Source: Silene conica (Eukaryota; Streptophyta; Magnoliopsida; Caryophyllales; Caryophyllaceae). Taken from it: a stretch of 64,000 bases of DNA. The translations under genes were made by a program, and so were the position numbers. Within the stretch, counting starts at the first letter, position 1. Every line of letters begins with the position of its first letter. This document shows positions 1 to 11,392 of this stretch, in pieces. The notes below the pieces were generated by a model. It did not search any database, had not been told where the DNA came from, and was given only the letters and a program-made list of their open reading frames with translations. The stretch lies in the NCBI GenBank assembly GCA_029255685.2, contig CM055315.2, forward strand, positions 71,701,681 through 71,765,680, written 5' to 3'.

Positions 1-383
1 TATAATAAAAAGGGATGCTAGGATGTTTGGGTAATAAATAGCTAAGGTAAAATAAATCCTAAGGTCAACATGTATTGCAGTCGCATAAGGGGGTGTAACA
101 TATCTTTTTAGGTCTATGCTACCTAATAGCTCCTTTCGGCCTATGCTATTAGTTCCTAGGTCTCACAATTATTGGGTGTCAACAATAAGGGTGATTCCTA
201 AATTCCAGGTCACATACCTTTCAGCCTTTAGTAACCTATCCGTCTTAAGGTGTAAACCAATGCCCTTCCCGTATCTTTCAATCTTGGGTAGGTCATTACT
301 AACATCCTACAAGTCTCCTTATGGTCTCATTGCAGGATATTATAATTGACAAGAAAAGACGAAATAAGAATACATACGCGGGT

Positions 384-457
384 GGTCGACCGACCAGCTA
401 CTCCAGTCGGCCGACCACGACCTCGGTCGACCGACCAGCTATTCCGGTCGGCCGACC
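384..457. repeat. Two palindrome 33-bp units in E1 3' LTR
   Basis: 12-mers start at 384, 405, 425 and 446. Each pair is 21 bp apart (9-nt spacer), with an 8-nt gap between pairs. The 12-mers are GGTCGACCGACC, AGTCGGCCGACC, GGTCGACCGACC and GGTCGGCCGACC. The 5' LTR copy is at 6944-7017. Confidence 0.9.
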
Positions 458-959
458 GTGGTCCTGCTACAGGTCGGTCTTTCGAATTTTATCTACCTAC
501 ACATATTTATCCCCTACATCCTAACATATGAAAATTAGCTACTCATGATTGTTAAGACGATTATAAAATTGGGAATAAACATGGAGAACATAGCAAATAA
601 TCTAAGCATGCAAGATTCAATAAAGCTTGGGATTCTGACTTAACAATTGTAATAAAAACAAGAACGATAATAAAGCAAGATTAAAAGAGTAATTACCACA
701 ATTTGGAATTAGGGCAGAAAGAAACTAACTTTATTGATGAATGCTTGGGAACTATTGAAAGATTACAAAACTAAAGCTTGAATAAAACTAAGTATGATAA
801 AACTTGATACTAAAAGATTCGATGCAAAACTTGATTATAAAGATCTAAGATACCTAAACCCTAGCTACAAGATTAGCTTATATAGGGTAAGAGATTAGAG
901 TTTCCTAAAGACTCTAATTCTATTTTATTTCCGAAAAGAATCGATTGGGCTTCTGTTAT

Positions 960-1092
960 GGTCGGTCGACCTACTATTCGGGTCGGTCGACCGCTTCCTG
1001 CTGGGCTTCTTTTATTTTTGGCATTCCTTGAAATTTGGGCTTCATTAAAATTCAGGACTGGTCGACCGACCCGTTTGGGTGGTCGGTCGACC
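960..1092. repeat. Two more palindrome units in E1 3' LTR
   Basis: Units lie at 960-992 and 1060-1092, each 12 + 9 + 12 bp, using GGTCGGTCGACC and GGTCGACCGACC. The 5' LTR copies are at 7520-7552 and 7620-7652. Confidence 0.9.
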
Positions 1093-2018
1093 GCCTCTAT
1101 ACGGAAATCTTCGGATTTCTTCCTGTTTTGACTTTTGGCGGTTGACTTTGACTCCAGTTGACTTTCCATTAATTCCCTAATTAAGCAAAAGACTTGAGGA
1201 TATGGATTTGGTACTAAATTGCTTCTTTTCCGCATAAATCTGCAAAAGTGCATAAAAATACGAAAGTACACGATTTGTGGGAAATAAAGGCTAAAACATA
1301 GTAAATGAGCGACCAAATACGTGTAAAAATAGATGTAAAACATCATAAAATAGACACGTATCAAATTCCCCAAACCAAACCCTTGCTTGCCCTCAAGCAA
1401 GAAATAGACTAGATCTTAACTAATGGAACGATTTCAATCTCAGAGCGAAATTTACATGTTAGCCTAAACCAATGTCAAGTACAAAATGAGAAAGCATTTA
1501 AATCATGCAAACGAGTTATGGTGTTGTCAGACTTGCAAAAATAAAGACTATAGAGACTTTATACCATGGACTCTCGCGGTACGCTCGAGACACTCATGAA
1601 GCAAAAGGGTGAGTATATGTAAAAGATAGGAAGAAGTATATTTGTCAAGACACTCACCTAACTGCGACCCGTGAAAACATGCCTGCAATCTAACATGAAC
1701 AAGAATTCTACAACTTTGTATAACAATCTTATTAAGTGACCCAGATACATGCAATGGGGGTAATAAAGGATATGTGAGGTAAAAGGTAAAAAGTGGTTAA
1801 AATGTTTTTGGATCCGTGGGGTTAGTAGCCAAGCTAGTAAAACCGGTTCCCAACAACATATTTCACAATTCTTGAAATTAAGAAAGTGCTCTTTTTGTAG
1901 CACAACTCTCACATTAAATAAGAAAGGACTCCCAAATATTTTGAATGAGGTACAGGAGTGATAACATATAAAAGAAAGGAATTTCCGGAACGAAATTTTG
2001 AATCTGATTCTGCCAGGT

Positions 2019-2051
2019 GGTCGACCGACCTAAGAAGGTGGTCGGTCGACT
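2019..2051. repeat. Palindrome unit, E1 interior
   Basis: GGTCGACCGACC, 9 nt, then GGTCGGTCGACT. It lies beside the purine tract; E2 has its counterpart at 45070-45102. Confidence 0.88.
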
Positions 2052-3075
2052 TCTTTCCTGAACGTTTTGGTTTTTTTTTTTCGTTTTTCTTTTCTTTCTT
2101 TCTTTTTCTGAATTTTTCTGTTCTTTTTCTTTTTCTTTTCTTTCTTGCTTTCTTTCTTTTCTCTGTTTGTTCAAGATAGCATACAAACCAAGGTGCCTCA
2201 AAAAATAATCCAATGACCACAAATACTAGCTTGGAAGGGTAGGCTAAGTATGGGATGTAGTTTTTGGGGAAATAAAAAGGCAATTTTGGCTATGTGAAGC
2301 TTATGGGTAAATAAGAGAAAAGGGATCCCAAATGCACGTATCAAGACTCACAAAACGAGAAAGTAAAACAAGTATATAGCAATTCAAGTTCATGTTTATG
2401 CATATTGATGTAACATGTTCCAAGGGGAGCACTACTCACATCCTAGACAACTGGTTTAAGAATGAAACCAGGAAATAAGCTCTAAACCTTAGAATGTATA
2501 GTAGGTCGCCGAGGTATAAGTCAAGTCTCAAGATATGCAAGTTGACAAAAACTCGTAGATATGCGAAAGACTCTCATACTAAAACAAGTTGACAAGGCAA
2601 GGTAAAGGCATAAACATGTAAGATAGCTAAATCATCCTTGAAATACTTTCGTTCCGACTCGACCTATATGCTAAAATAAACGTGCATTTTTTGGAATTTT
2701 TGAATTTTTTTCATTTTTTTGGATTTTTGTATATATAAGGAAAATAAAGAAAAGAACAATGCAAGACAGAAATGCAATAAACGTGTGACGAAATGCAATG
2801 CATGTGACACGAAACCATTCCCCAAACCAACCCGCACAATGTCCCCATTGTGCATTAGCCTAAGTAAAGGTTTCACAAAATTAAAAGACAAATGCAAGTA
2901 AAATAAAAACTAAGGAAAAACTGGAAAGAACTCACTGGGTTAATAGATGTATGAGAAAAAACCTCCCCAAACCAGCGTAAGCTGGGAAGTTTTGGTGGCC
3001 AGCAGTGCCACTCAAGTATCCAAGTCAATTTCGCGATTTCCAAGGAAGAGAAACGAAAGACCACAGCGGAGAGCA

Positions 3076-3181
3076 GGTCGACCGACCGGTGTAACAGGTC
3101 GACCGACCTCCTGTGAATCACAGAAGAATCAGCGATACAGCGACTCTTGGTCGACCGACTGATGTTTCTGGTCGGTCGACC
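3076..3181. repeat. Two palindrome units, E1 interior
   Basis: Units at 3076-3108 and 3149-3181, both 12 + 9 + 12 bp, just downstream (minus strand) of the protease region. E2 counterparts are 44006-44038 and 43934-43966. Confidence 0.88.
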
Positions 3182-3359
3182 CTCTGCGTCCTGGAGGTCT
3201 TCGTTTCTTCGTAAATCCTGAAAAAGCAAGAAAATATGTGCGCCCAACAATGCGCGAGATGCCCGGAACGATTCTTAAAGTCTTAACTACTAGCAAACCA
3301 AACTAAAAAGTCTCACACAACATAAAATAAATTGTCTTAAAACTGTAACTCAAAAACAA

Positions 3360-4828
3360 CTATCCGCTAAAGATGCGGAAGATATCCGACCACGGCTTCT
3401 GACGGCATGCCGTAGTCTCCACGGTTTTTGCTTTAGTAGCAAAACACATCTTCTTTCCGCCGTCGCAAAGCATATGCGACGGTCTCTCTTCTTGAGCTTG
3501 CCTCCTCTTCTTTTTCTCCTCCCGATCCACGACGTCTGGATCCTCATCCTCTTCATAGCTTAGGCATCCCAGTCCTCCTCTTTGGACGATGACTTCCTTC
3601 ACCTTGGGTTTCCCCAAACCAGTTCCTGCAATGGTCATAATAGAAGTGTCCTCCCTACTGCTCCCAATCTGGGGCGGAGGTGTAAAAACAGATACAGGAA
3701 CAGGTAATAAAGATGGAGAAGTAGTGATGACCTCATACTTCTTCTCAGAAGTGATAGCATTACATGTGATGGGGGTCATAGCATCCTTCTTCCTATAAGA
3801 TAGGCCATAGATAATAGAATGCTTGCCTACTTTGAAGGTTAGAGCCCAGTGCCTACATCTATAATGGCACCTGCAGTGTGAAGGAAAGGTCTTCCTAGAA
3901 TTATAGGTATATGGGCATCCTCTGGAATGTCCAAAACTACAAAGTCAACTGGGAAGAAGAACCTGTCAATACGCACAGGGATGTTTTCTAACACCCCTAT
4001 AGGTTCCATAGATGTGCGATCAGCCATCTGGACTGTCATACTGGTCACTGCAAATTCGGTCATTCCTAGTTTTAAGGCAACGCTTAGGGGCATGACACTT
4101 ATACTAGCACCTAAATCGCATAAAGCCTTCTTAACTGGGAAGGTTCCTATATTACAGGGGACAGAAAAACTACCAGGGTCTTCTAGTTTATGAGGGGCAA
4201 TGACATGCGATAGAAAGCTAGATGACTCTTCAGTGAGGGCCACCGACTCAACCTTTTCTAAAGACCTCTTCCTGGATAAAAGCTGTCTCATAAATTTAAG
4301 ATAGGAAGGAACTTGTTGAACTAATTCTAAAAATGGGACTTGAACATTTAATGAACGAATCACATCCTTAAATTTGTCAAAAGATACTTGTTCCTTTGAA
4401 GGCACGAGTCTTTCTGGGAAAGGAGTAGCTGCGGACTCAGTGTTTGCAGCCCTTTTTAAAAACCTGGGGGTCTTGTCACCCCGGAAGAGGAAATCCCGCA
4501 AGTTATTCGGAAAATCTGGACGAAAGGGAACTTCAGGTTCTGGTTCAATGGTCGGTCGACCAGAATCTTCGGTCGGTCGACCAGTCTCCTGCTCAGGCAA
4601 AATTTCCGGATCCTGATCTGCGGTCGGTCGACCAGATTTTTCGGTCGGTCGACCGCTTTCGCTGCTACTCGCCTGTTTTCGTTTCTCAGCCCCCACTTTA
4701 GCTCCACTTCGCAGGGTTACGACGTTCAGAGTCTCCTTCTTCTGGTCTGGTTTGGTCGGAAGTTGACCCGGAGCCCTAGTATCATTCTTGCTCGCGATCT
4801 GAGCAATCTGGGACTCTAACATCTTCAT
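3360..4828 (-). pseudogene. pro: E1 linker and aspartic-protease region (fossil)
   Basis: This continues the gag-pol polypeptide region of E1. A hydrophilic linker carries two GRPT-x3-GRPT segments, encoded by the 33-bp palindrome units at 4550-4582 and 4622-4654. A retropepsin-like fold follows, with the CDLGAS active-site signature (plant Athila-type elements often show DLGA instead of D[ST]GA) and the flap-side ILGRPFL motif. The tail is charged. No RT motif follows. The region is not intact. The counterpart in E2 is 42322-43692. Confidence 0.8.
4550..4654. repeat. Two palindrome units inside E1 coding linker
   Basis: Units at 4550-4582 and 4622-4654. Read on the minus strand each gives GRPT, three variable residues, then GRPT. 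Because 21 is a multiple of 3, the unit is frame-neutral. E2 counterparts are 42472-42504 and 42400-42432. Confidence 0.9.
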
Positions 4829-4855
4829 TCCTGCCTCTCTAGCCTGTGACTCCTT

Positions 4856-6229
4856 CTAAACCAGCCCGATAAGATTTTGGATAAGAGCATCTGTGTTGGG
4901 TGGTGGATTAGAAGGTGGTTGAGGGTTGAAAGGTGGTCTTTGGAAGTTTTGTTTATGTGGGGGTACATAAGTGGAATTTTGCTGAGGTTGCATGTGTTGT
5001 GGGTTTTGAACATTCTGGCTTGTCCACCTCAAGTTGGGATGGACATTATTATTATTTGGGTCATAGAAATTGTTCCCACGATAATGCTGAAAAGCGGCAC
5101 ATGTTTCATTAGATGAAGTACAGAACTTTGACACATGCCCTTCTCCACCGCACCTTTCACAAGCAAAGGGTCCGTCCTGAACGGCGTTCACCTGGTATAT
5201 TCCTCCCTTGCTTCCACTCCCTAGATCGAGCTTTCCTGCAGCCTCAAATTTTTCTAACTTGGCTGTCAAGGTCTCAATTGCTGACAGGTTGTACTCATTT
5301 TTTCTCTGATTGCCTCTGGAAGTACCATGCTCAGCGCGGTGCACAGCAACATCTTCTATTAACTTGAGACCCTTAGTCTCTCCTGAATTGTCTTGGAATC
5401 TCCCATTAGCTGCAGCATCTAGATAGGCCCTGTTGTCATCATAGAGGCCATTGTATAACTGGTTGCAAAGAAACCATTGTTCGAATCCGTGATGTGGTAT
5501 GGATCGAACAAGTCTCTTGAACCTGTCCCACGCCTCGCTAAAATCTTCATTGGGACCTTGTTTGAAATTAGTAATATGCGCTCTTAGAGCATTAGTCTTT
5601 GATGCAGAATAGTATTTCCTGTAGAATGCTAAGGCCAAGGTGTTCCAATCTGTGACTCCCGCAGCAGTGCGGTCAAGATCTCTGTACCACTCTCTCGCAG
5701 AGTCCCTAAGGGAGAAGATAAACATGGTCTGTTTAATCTGGTCCTGCGTCACTCCTTCTGGGGGTGCTATAGAGCATATGTAATCTGTGAAGATTTCAAT
5801 ATGCTTAGCAGCATCCTCATTGGCCGAGCCTCCAAATTGGTTTCTTTCAACCATAGTAATATAGGCAGGCTTGGCCTCGAACGACTTCCCAGTACCTGCA
5901 GGTAAAGTGAACCCTTTGTATAGGTCCTTTGCCTGAGGCATGGAGTGACTGGCAATAGTAGCTTCTTCTGTCATGTTCTCTTCTTCTTTAGGAAAAACTG
6001 GAAAGTAGGTAAAAGATGGTGTTTTTGGTGAAGGTGGATTGATGGGTGAATTTGGTTGTGAAGGTGGTGTTTTTGGTGAAGATGGTGGTAATTCGAATAA
6101 GCCTTCTTGAAATAAGGAGGAAGGTGAGCCTCCTTCCTGATTTGCTAGAAGTTGCTTTCTTCTTTCTCTAAGAGTCCTCTCAATTTCGAGGTCAAGTGGT
6201 AGGAGTTCTCCTTGAACTGACCTGCGCAT
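4856..6229 (-). CDS. gag: E1 gag (fossil retroelement capsid protein)
   Basis: A 457-residue reading frame. The N-terminus is Pro/Ser-rich (about residues 1-90). A Ty3-type retrotransposon gag (capsid) domain follows at about 130-290 with the hallmark SLRDSAREWY and Phe/Trp-rich stretch. A CCHC zinc knuckle, CERCGGEGHVSKFC, lies near residue 365, then an Asn/Gln/Pro-rich tail. Gag would form the cytoplasmic particle and package element RNA. The start lies about 100 bp downstream of the primer site, as usual. E2 has a close relative at 40811-42255. Family assignment rests on recognised gag features, not on a search. Confidence 0.85.
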   Translation of the reverse strand: MRRSVQGELLPLDLEIERTLRERRKQLLANQEGGSPSSLFQEGLFELPPSSPKTPPSQPNSPINPPSPKTPSFTYFPVFPKEEENMTEEATIASHSMPQAKDLYKGFTLPAGTGKSFEAKPAYITMVERNQFGGSANEDAAKHIEIFTDYICSIAPPEGVTQDQIKQTMFIFSLRDSAREWYRDLDRTAAGVTDWNTLALAFYRKYYSASKTNALRAHITNFKQGPNEDFSEAWDRFKRLVRSIPHHGFEQWFLCNQLYNGLYDDNRAYLDAAANGRFQDNSGETKGLKLIEDVAVHRAEHGTSRGNQRKNEYNLSAIETLTAKLEKFEAAGKLDLGSGSKGGIYQVNAVQDGPFACERCGGEGHVSKFCTSSNETCAAFQHYRGNNFYDPNNNNVHPNLRWTSQNVQNPQHMQPQQNSTYVPPHKQNFQRPPFNPQPPSNPPPNTDALIQNLIGLV

Positions 6230-6327
6230 AAGATGGAAACTACAAGAAAAAAGTGAGAAGGTTTAAGGAACAAAAAGTTCCTTAAACAAAAAGGGAAAAA
6301 AAAAAAACAATAAACACTGGCGTCACC

Positions 6328-6345
6328 TCCCCGGCAACGGCGCCA
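6328..6345 (-). other. E1 primer-binding site (tRNA-Asp)
   Basis: The minus strand reads TGGCGCCGTTGCCGGGGA, which is complementary to the 3' end of plant tRNA-Asp and is typical of Athila-lineage elements. It lies 5 bp inside the LTR edge. Confidence 0.88.
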
Positions 6346-6350
6346 AAATT

Positions 6351-7923
6351 TGATGCCCGTCGTTGAGGGTACCAAAGATAAATTTATAATTCTTAACCTT
6401 AACAATAGATAGTGAAAGTCAGGGTCGAACCACAAGGAGGTGGGGAATGTTTATTGTCTTAATGTTAATGTTTAAAGGTAATAAAACTGGGGGATGATTG
6501 TTGATTACTAAGTCTAAGCAAAGATTAAAATAAAACAAGAAATAAAAGATGAGAATAAAATATAATAAAAAGGGATGCTAGGATGTTTGGGTAATAAATA
6601 GCTAAGGTAAAATAAATCCTAAGGTCAACATGTATTGCAGTCGCGTAAGGGGGTGTAACATATCTTTTTAGGTCTATGCTACCTAATAGCTCCTTTCGGC
6701 CTATGCTATTAGTTCCTAGGTCTCACAATTATTGGGTGTCAACAATAAGGGTGATTCCTAAATTCCAGGTCACATACCTTTCAGCCTTTAGTAACCTATC
6801 CGTCTTAAGGTGTAAACCAATGCCCTTCCCGTATCTTTCAATCTTGGGTAGGTCATTACTAACATCCTACAAGTCTCCTTATGGTCTCATTGCAGGATAT
6901 TATAATTGACAAGAAAAGACGAAATAAGAATACATACGCGGGTGGTCGACCGACCAGCTACTCCATTCGGCCGACCACGACCTCGGTCGACCGACCAGCT
7001 ATTCCGGTCGGCCGACCGTGGTCCTGCTACAGGTCGGTCTTTCGAATTTTATCTACCTACACATATTTATCCCCTACATCCTAACATATGAAAATTAGCT
7101 ACTCATGATTGTTAAGACGATTATAAAATTGGGAATAAACATGGAGAACATAGCAAATAATCTAAGCATGCAAGATTCAATAAAGCTTGGGATTCTGACT
7201 TAACAATTGTAATAAAAACAAGAACGATAATAAAGCAAGATTAAAAGAGTAATTACCACAATTTGGAATTAGGGCAGAAGGAAACTAACTTTATTGATGA
7301 ATGCTTGGGAACTACTGAAAGATTACAAAACTAAAGCTTGAATAAAACTAAGTATGATAAAACTTGATACTAAAAGATTCGATGCAAACCTTGATTATAA
7401 AGATCTAAGATACCTAAACCCTAGCTACAAGATTAGCTTATATAGGGTAAGAGATTAGAGTTTCCTAAAGACTCTAATTCTATTTTATTTCCGAAAAGAA
7501 TCGATTGGGCTTCTGTTGTGGTCGGTCGACCTACTATTCGGGTCGGTCGACCGCTTCCTGCTGGACTTCTTTTATTTTTGGCATTCCTTGAAATTTGGGC
7601 TTCATTAAAATTCAGGACTGGTCGGTCGACCCGTTTGGGTGGTCGGTCGACCGCCTCTATACGGAAATCTTCGGATTTCTTCTTGTTTTGACTTTTGGCG
7701 CTTGACTTTGACTCAAGTTGACTTTCCATTAATTCCCTAATTAAGCAAAAGACTTGAGGATATGGATTTGGTACTAAATTGCTTCTTTTCCGCATAAATC
7801 TGCAAAAGTGCATAAAAATACGAAAGTACACGATTTGTGGGAAATAAAGGCTAAAACATAGTAAATGAGCGACCAAATACGTGTAAAAATAGATGTAAAA
7901 CATCATAAAATAGACACGTATCA
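6351..7923 (-). repeat. E1 5' LTR (complete, 1573 bp)
   Basis: On the minus strand it begins TGATACGTG at 7923 and ends GGGCATCA at 6351, next to the primer site. It drives the element: a TATA-like box lies at 7437-7445. Palindrome units lie at 6944-6976, 6985-7017, 7520-7552 and 7620-7652. Confidence 0.92.
7437..7445 (-). promoter_or_regulatory. TATA box in E1 5' LTR
   Basis: CTATATAAG on the minus strand, about 480 bp into the LTR. E2 has the same box at the comparable position (39597-39605). Confidence 0.6.
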
Positions 7924-7951
7924 AGGCTCCTAGGTAAATGGGGGTGTTACA

Positions 7952-10327
7952 CCTTCGCTACCGAAGTTTGAGGATGTAGCCATTGTTCGTGAGTTTCCAG
8001 ATGTCTTTGCGGAGGAGTTGCCGGGTATACCTCCTGAGAGAGATGTTGAGTTTACTATCGAGCTTGTACCAGGTACCGGACCTATATCTAAGGCTCCATA
8101 TTGTATGGCTCCGCCTGAATTGAAGGAACTGAAGCAACAATTAGACGAGATGATCGAGACGGGATTTATTCGATCGAGTGCTTCTCCTTGGGGTGCTAAA
8201 GTGCTTTTCGTCAAGAAGAAGGATGGATCGATGAGATTGTGTATTGACTACATGGAATTGAACAGAGTTACTGTGTAGAACCGATATCCTTTACCTAGGA
8301 TTGATGACTTGTTTGATCAGCTTAGAGGTGCCTCCAGATTTTCCAAGATTGATCTTCGGTCAGGGTATCACCAGATTCCAGTTAGAGAGGCTGACATTGC
8401 GACGACTACTTTCCGTACCAGATATGGACATTTTGAGTTTGTTGTCATGCCTTTCGGTTTGACGAATGCTCCTGCGATATTCTTGGATCAGATGAACAGG
8501 ACGTTCAGTGAGTACTTAGACACTTGCGTTGTGGTGTTTATTGATGACATTTTGATATATTCGAAGACTGATGCTGAGCATGCCGAACATCTTCGTTTGA
8601 TACTTGGGATTCTGCGCAGATAGTAGTGGTTCGCCAGATTTTCGAAGTGTGAGTTTTGATTATCTCAGGTTGCCATTTTGGGTCATGTTATATCTAGTGA
8701 GGGTGTTATGGTTGATCCCCCTAAGATAGAGGCTGTGATTGATTGGAAGAGTCCCAAAGATGTAGGAGAGATCCGTAGTTTCCTTAGATTGGCAAGATAC
8801 TACCAACGGTTCGTAGAGGACTTTTCTAGATTGGCTCGTCTGATGACCCAGTTACTGAAGAAGGAAGCCAAATGTGTATGGACAGATAAGTGTGAGAGCT
8901 CGTTTCAGGAATTGAAGACTAGGTTGACTACAGCTCCAGTGCTTACTCTTCCAGAGATTGGTGTTGATTTCGACGTCTACTGCGATGCTTCTATGCTTGG
9001 ACTTGGTTGTGTGTTGATGTAGCGTGGTAAGGTAATTAGTTATTCCTCCAGACAACTGCGAGTTTATGAGGTGAACTATTCTACGCATGATCTTGAGTTA
9101 GCCGCTGTTGTTCATGCTTTGAAGATGTGGCGTCACTACCTTATTGGTTCACATTGCAACATTTTCACCGACCATAAGAGTTTAAAGTACATTTTCACAC
9201 AGAAGGACCGTAATATGCGACAGCGTCGTTGGTTGGAATTGGTCAAAGACTATGATATTGAGTTGTAGTATCATGAGGGAAAGGCTAATGTGGTTGCTGA
9301 TGCGCTTAGTCGCAAGACTTCTCATTCGTTAAGTGTCATTCGAGTGTTGCCAGAGGAACTTTGTTCTGAGTTTAGAGATTGGTGGCAGTGGATTTGATTG
9401 GTTATCTGCTATGACTGCTGAGCCGACATTGTATTTGGAGATTCGCAAGGGTTTGCCTACAGATGCTACTTTTAGGAAGTTCGAGGCTAAAATTGCTAGT
9501 GGTAAGGCTAAGGACTTTGTGATTGATTCTGAGAGTTTTCTTCGTTTCCGAGGCCGGATGTATGTTCCTGATGTCCATTTTAGGAAGAGGGTGTTAGATG
9601 AGTCTCATTTGACTCTTTATTCTATTCATCCTGGTGGTGAGAAGATGCATAAGGATCTTAGGCTCTTATTTTGGTGGCCTGGAATGAAGCAAGACATCTT
9701 GGATTATGTGAGTAGATGCTTGGCTTGTCAGTAGGTGAAGATTGAGCATAAGAGACCTGGTGGTCTGCTATAGCCGCTCCATGTTCCTCAGTGAAAATGA
9801 GAGTGCATTTCTATGGACTTCGTGACCACTTTACCTAAGACCGTTGGCGGTAAGGATGCTATTTGGGTAGTGGTCGACAGATTGACCAGTTGTGCTAGGT
9901 TTATACCTATTCGTGAGACTTGGGATATGGATCGCCTAGCTAAGGCTTACATTGTAGAGATCGTTCGCTATCATGGAGTTCCGAGAGAGATTGTTTCAGA
10001 CAGAGAGCCGCGTTTCTGTTCCAGGTTTTGGAAAGCTCTTCAGGAGGCCATGCGTAGCCGACTTTTGATGAGTACAGCGTTCCATGCTGCGACTGATGGT
10101 CAGTCAGAGAGGACAATTCAGATTTTAGAGGATCTACTTCGTGCATTTGCACCTGACTTCTAGGGTTCGTGGGAACAGAGTCTACCGTTGGTTGAGTTCT
10201 CGTACAACAACAGTTATCACTTGTCGATTCGGATGGCTCCGTATGAGGCACTCTATGGTAGGCAGGGCCGTAGCCCGATCTGTTGGGATCAGTCGAGCGA
10301 CGTACATGATTTAAGACCTGACGATCC
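7952..10327 (+). pseudogene. pol: X pol remnant: RT, RNase H, integrase (fossil)
   Basis: Parts in order: the reverse-transcriptase palm (about 8018-8623), with LCIDY, a MPFGLTNAP stretch and the FIDDILIYS catalytic motif; the RT connection (8678-8990); RNase H (about 8970-9270), with a DAS start, HDLELAAV and TDHKSL motifs; the integrase zinc-binding HHCC segment ending CLACQ (about 9600-9735); and the integrase core (about 9813-10163), starting MDFVTTLP and with the DGQSERT segment. NSYHLSIRMAPYEALYGR follows at about 10209. These are diagnostic of Ty3 chromoviruses of the Tekay/Del type. The region is broken in at least half a dozen places and would not make a working protein. Confidence 0.85.
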
Positions 10328-10831
10328 TAAATTCCGTTTTAAGCTCCTAATACGTGTTTTTCTTGTGTTTTAAGGCGATAATTTGGAGGACTTGAATCTA
10401 GACTCGTATATTGTAGAGGAAAGCTTGGAGGAAGACACTTAAGAGGTGACTATTATGAGTAACTCGGCCTTATTGTTAAAGTAGCACAATTTGTGTTTGT
10501 TTTGATGTTCTTTATGATTTTATGAGTTTACATTGATGTATGAACATAGAAGCATGCTAGGAACCTGCTTTACATGTTCAATAAGTGGTTTAATTGATGT
10601 TCATGATGTTCCATGTGTTTCTTATGTTCATTTTCAGTTTTTGAGAAGTTAAGACGGATACAAAGTATGATCTTAACATGTGTTTTTTGTGGGATTAAAT
10701 GCTTGCTTATGCTTCACATGTATGTTTAATATGCTGGGTAAACTTGTGTTGTTGCAATTGTTAAGATTTATATCGATTTCTTTGAAGTTAGAATCACTGT
10801 CGAAATGTCGAAAAACTGCTCAGGGGCTCTG

Positions 10832-11136
10832 AGTCGGTCGACCGACTGGCAGCCGGTCGACCGACTGGGAGGTCGTTATGTTGTTTTCGTAATTTGAGAA
10901 TGTTCAAAGTGAAAGGGTGCTCAGCCGGGTGGTCGGCCGCCGGTCGACCGGCTGAGACACCTTGTTGTTTACATTTTTGCGTAAGAGGAAGGCTAGGGAG
11001 AAAGGTCTCCCAGCCGGGTGGCCGGCGGCCGGTCGACCGGCTGGGAAACCCTTCCCATTTAGTTCGTGTTTTGAAGAAGGCTGTATTGATGAGGTTGTCA
11101 GCCGGCTGACCGACAACCTGTCTACAACCGGCTGAG
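10832..11136. repeat. Large palindromes at about 89-bp pitch in Y LTR
   Basis: Palindrome clusters start near 10832, 10922, 11011 and 11099. The first holds the perfect 16-mer AGTCGGTCGACCGACT plus a near copy 19 bp on. The second and third end in CCGGTCGACCGGCTG. The fourth is weaker. The intervening sequence is diverged, while the palindromes stay GC-rich. Confidence 0.75.
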
Positions 11137-11225
11137 GACCCCATTCCGTATAAAATCGCTTTAACTTTTGATCGCTTGTCCGTTTTGCTTGATACTTGTT
11201 CCGTATGTTTTATACGTGTGTTTGT

Positions 11226-11350
11226 GGTCCCCGGAGTTCGGGCGGCACTATATTGGGTTCGGGAATGGAGAGAGGATAGAGACCCCCCCGTCGGGTAACC
11301 AAAAGGGAAACCGACTCTTCCTCAACTTAGTTCCTGGGGTCAATTAAGTG
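11226..11350 (+). repeat. GC-rich module, first copy in Y LTR
   Basis: GGTCCCCGGAGTTCGGGCGG to a TCAATTAAGTG end. It is strongly conserved with 51106-51232. A diverged second copy lies at about 11960-12075 and a second copy in the solo LTR at about 51274-51412. Role unknown. Confidence 0.6.
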
Positions 11351-11392
11351 TTGTTTAGAGGTCAGTAATGTTAGGGCTAAGGATTTGGTTGT

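Larger units (their letters stand above)
1..1363 (-). repeat. E1 3' LTR (partial)
   Basis: This matches 6561-7923 almost base for base. The minus-strand start is TGATACGTGTC, next to a G-rich tract (GGTTTGGGGAATT) that fits a polypurine primer. It holds four 33-bp palindrome units and a CTATATAAG box near 877-885. Confidence 0.92.
1364..3350 (-). other. E1 3' non-coding interior
   Basis: About 2 kb between the protease region and the 3' LTR has no convincing coding sequence, yet it is recognisably shared with E2 (43700-45753). It contains a long purine tract on the minus strand (about 2065-2165), palindrome units at 2019-2051, 3076-3108 and 3149-3181, and the polypurine primer next to the LTR. 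Short Lys/Glu-rich frames over the purine tract are compositional artefacts. Confidence 0.7.
1..7923 (-). mobile_element. E1: Athila-like Ty3 LTR element, gag-protease only (left end cut by window)
   Basis: Two direct repeats (1-1363 and 6351-7923, offset 6560) flank an internal region that reads on the minus strand: tRNA-Asp primer site, gag with a CCHC knuckle, then an aspartic-protease region. The gag resembles the Athila lineage. No reverse transcriptase, RNase H or integrase is seen in the 4987-bp interior, so the copy would depend on enzymes from elsewhere. By eye the LTRs differ at about 12 of 1363 positions (0.9%); at a commonly used plant rate of 1.3e-8 per site per year this suggests roughly 0.3-0.4 million years. 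The coding part is broken in a few places. The right end lies inside another element's LTR. About 208 bp of the 3' LTR fall outside the window, so the target duplication cannot be checked. Confidence 0.9.

Noticed and set aside
116-349. Short frames repeated at 116-349 and 6676-6909
   Set aside because: They lie in the LTRs, are identical only because the LTRs are, and have no domain signal.
1914-2283. Lys/Glu-rich frames (also 44899-45526)
   Set aside because: Translations of the purine tract in the 3' non-coding part of E1 and E2; compositional artefacts.
6328-6345. tRNA-Asp-like sequence as a tRNA gene
   Set aside because: Only the 18-nt complement of the tRNA 3' end is present, next to an LTR; it is a primer site.
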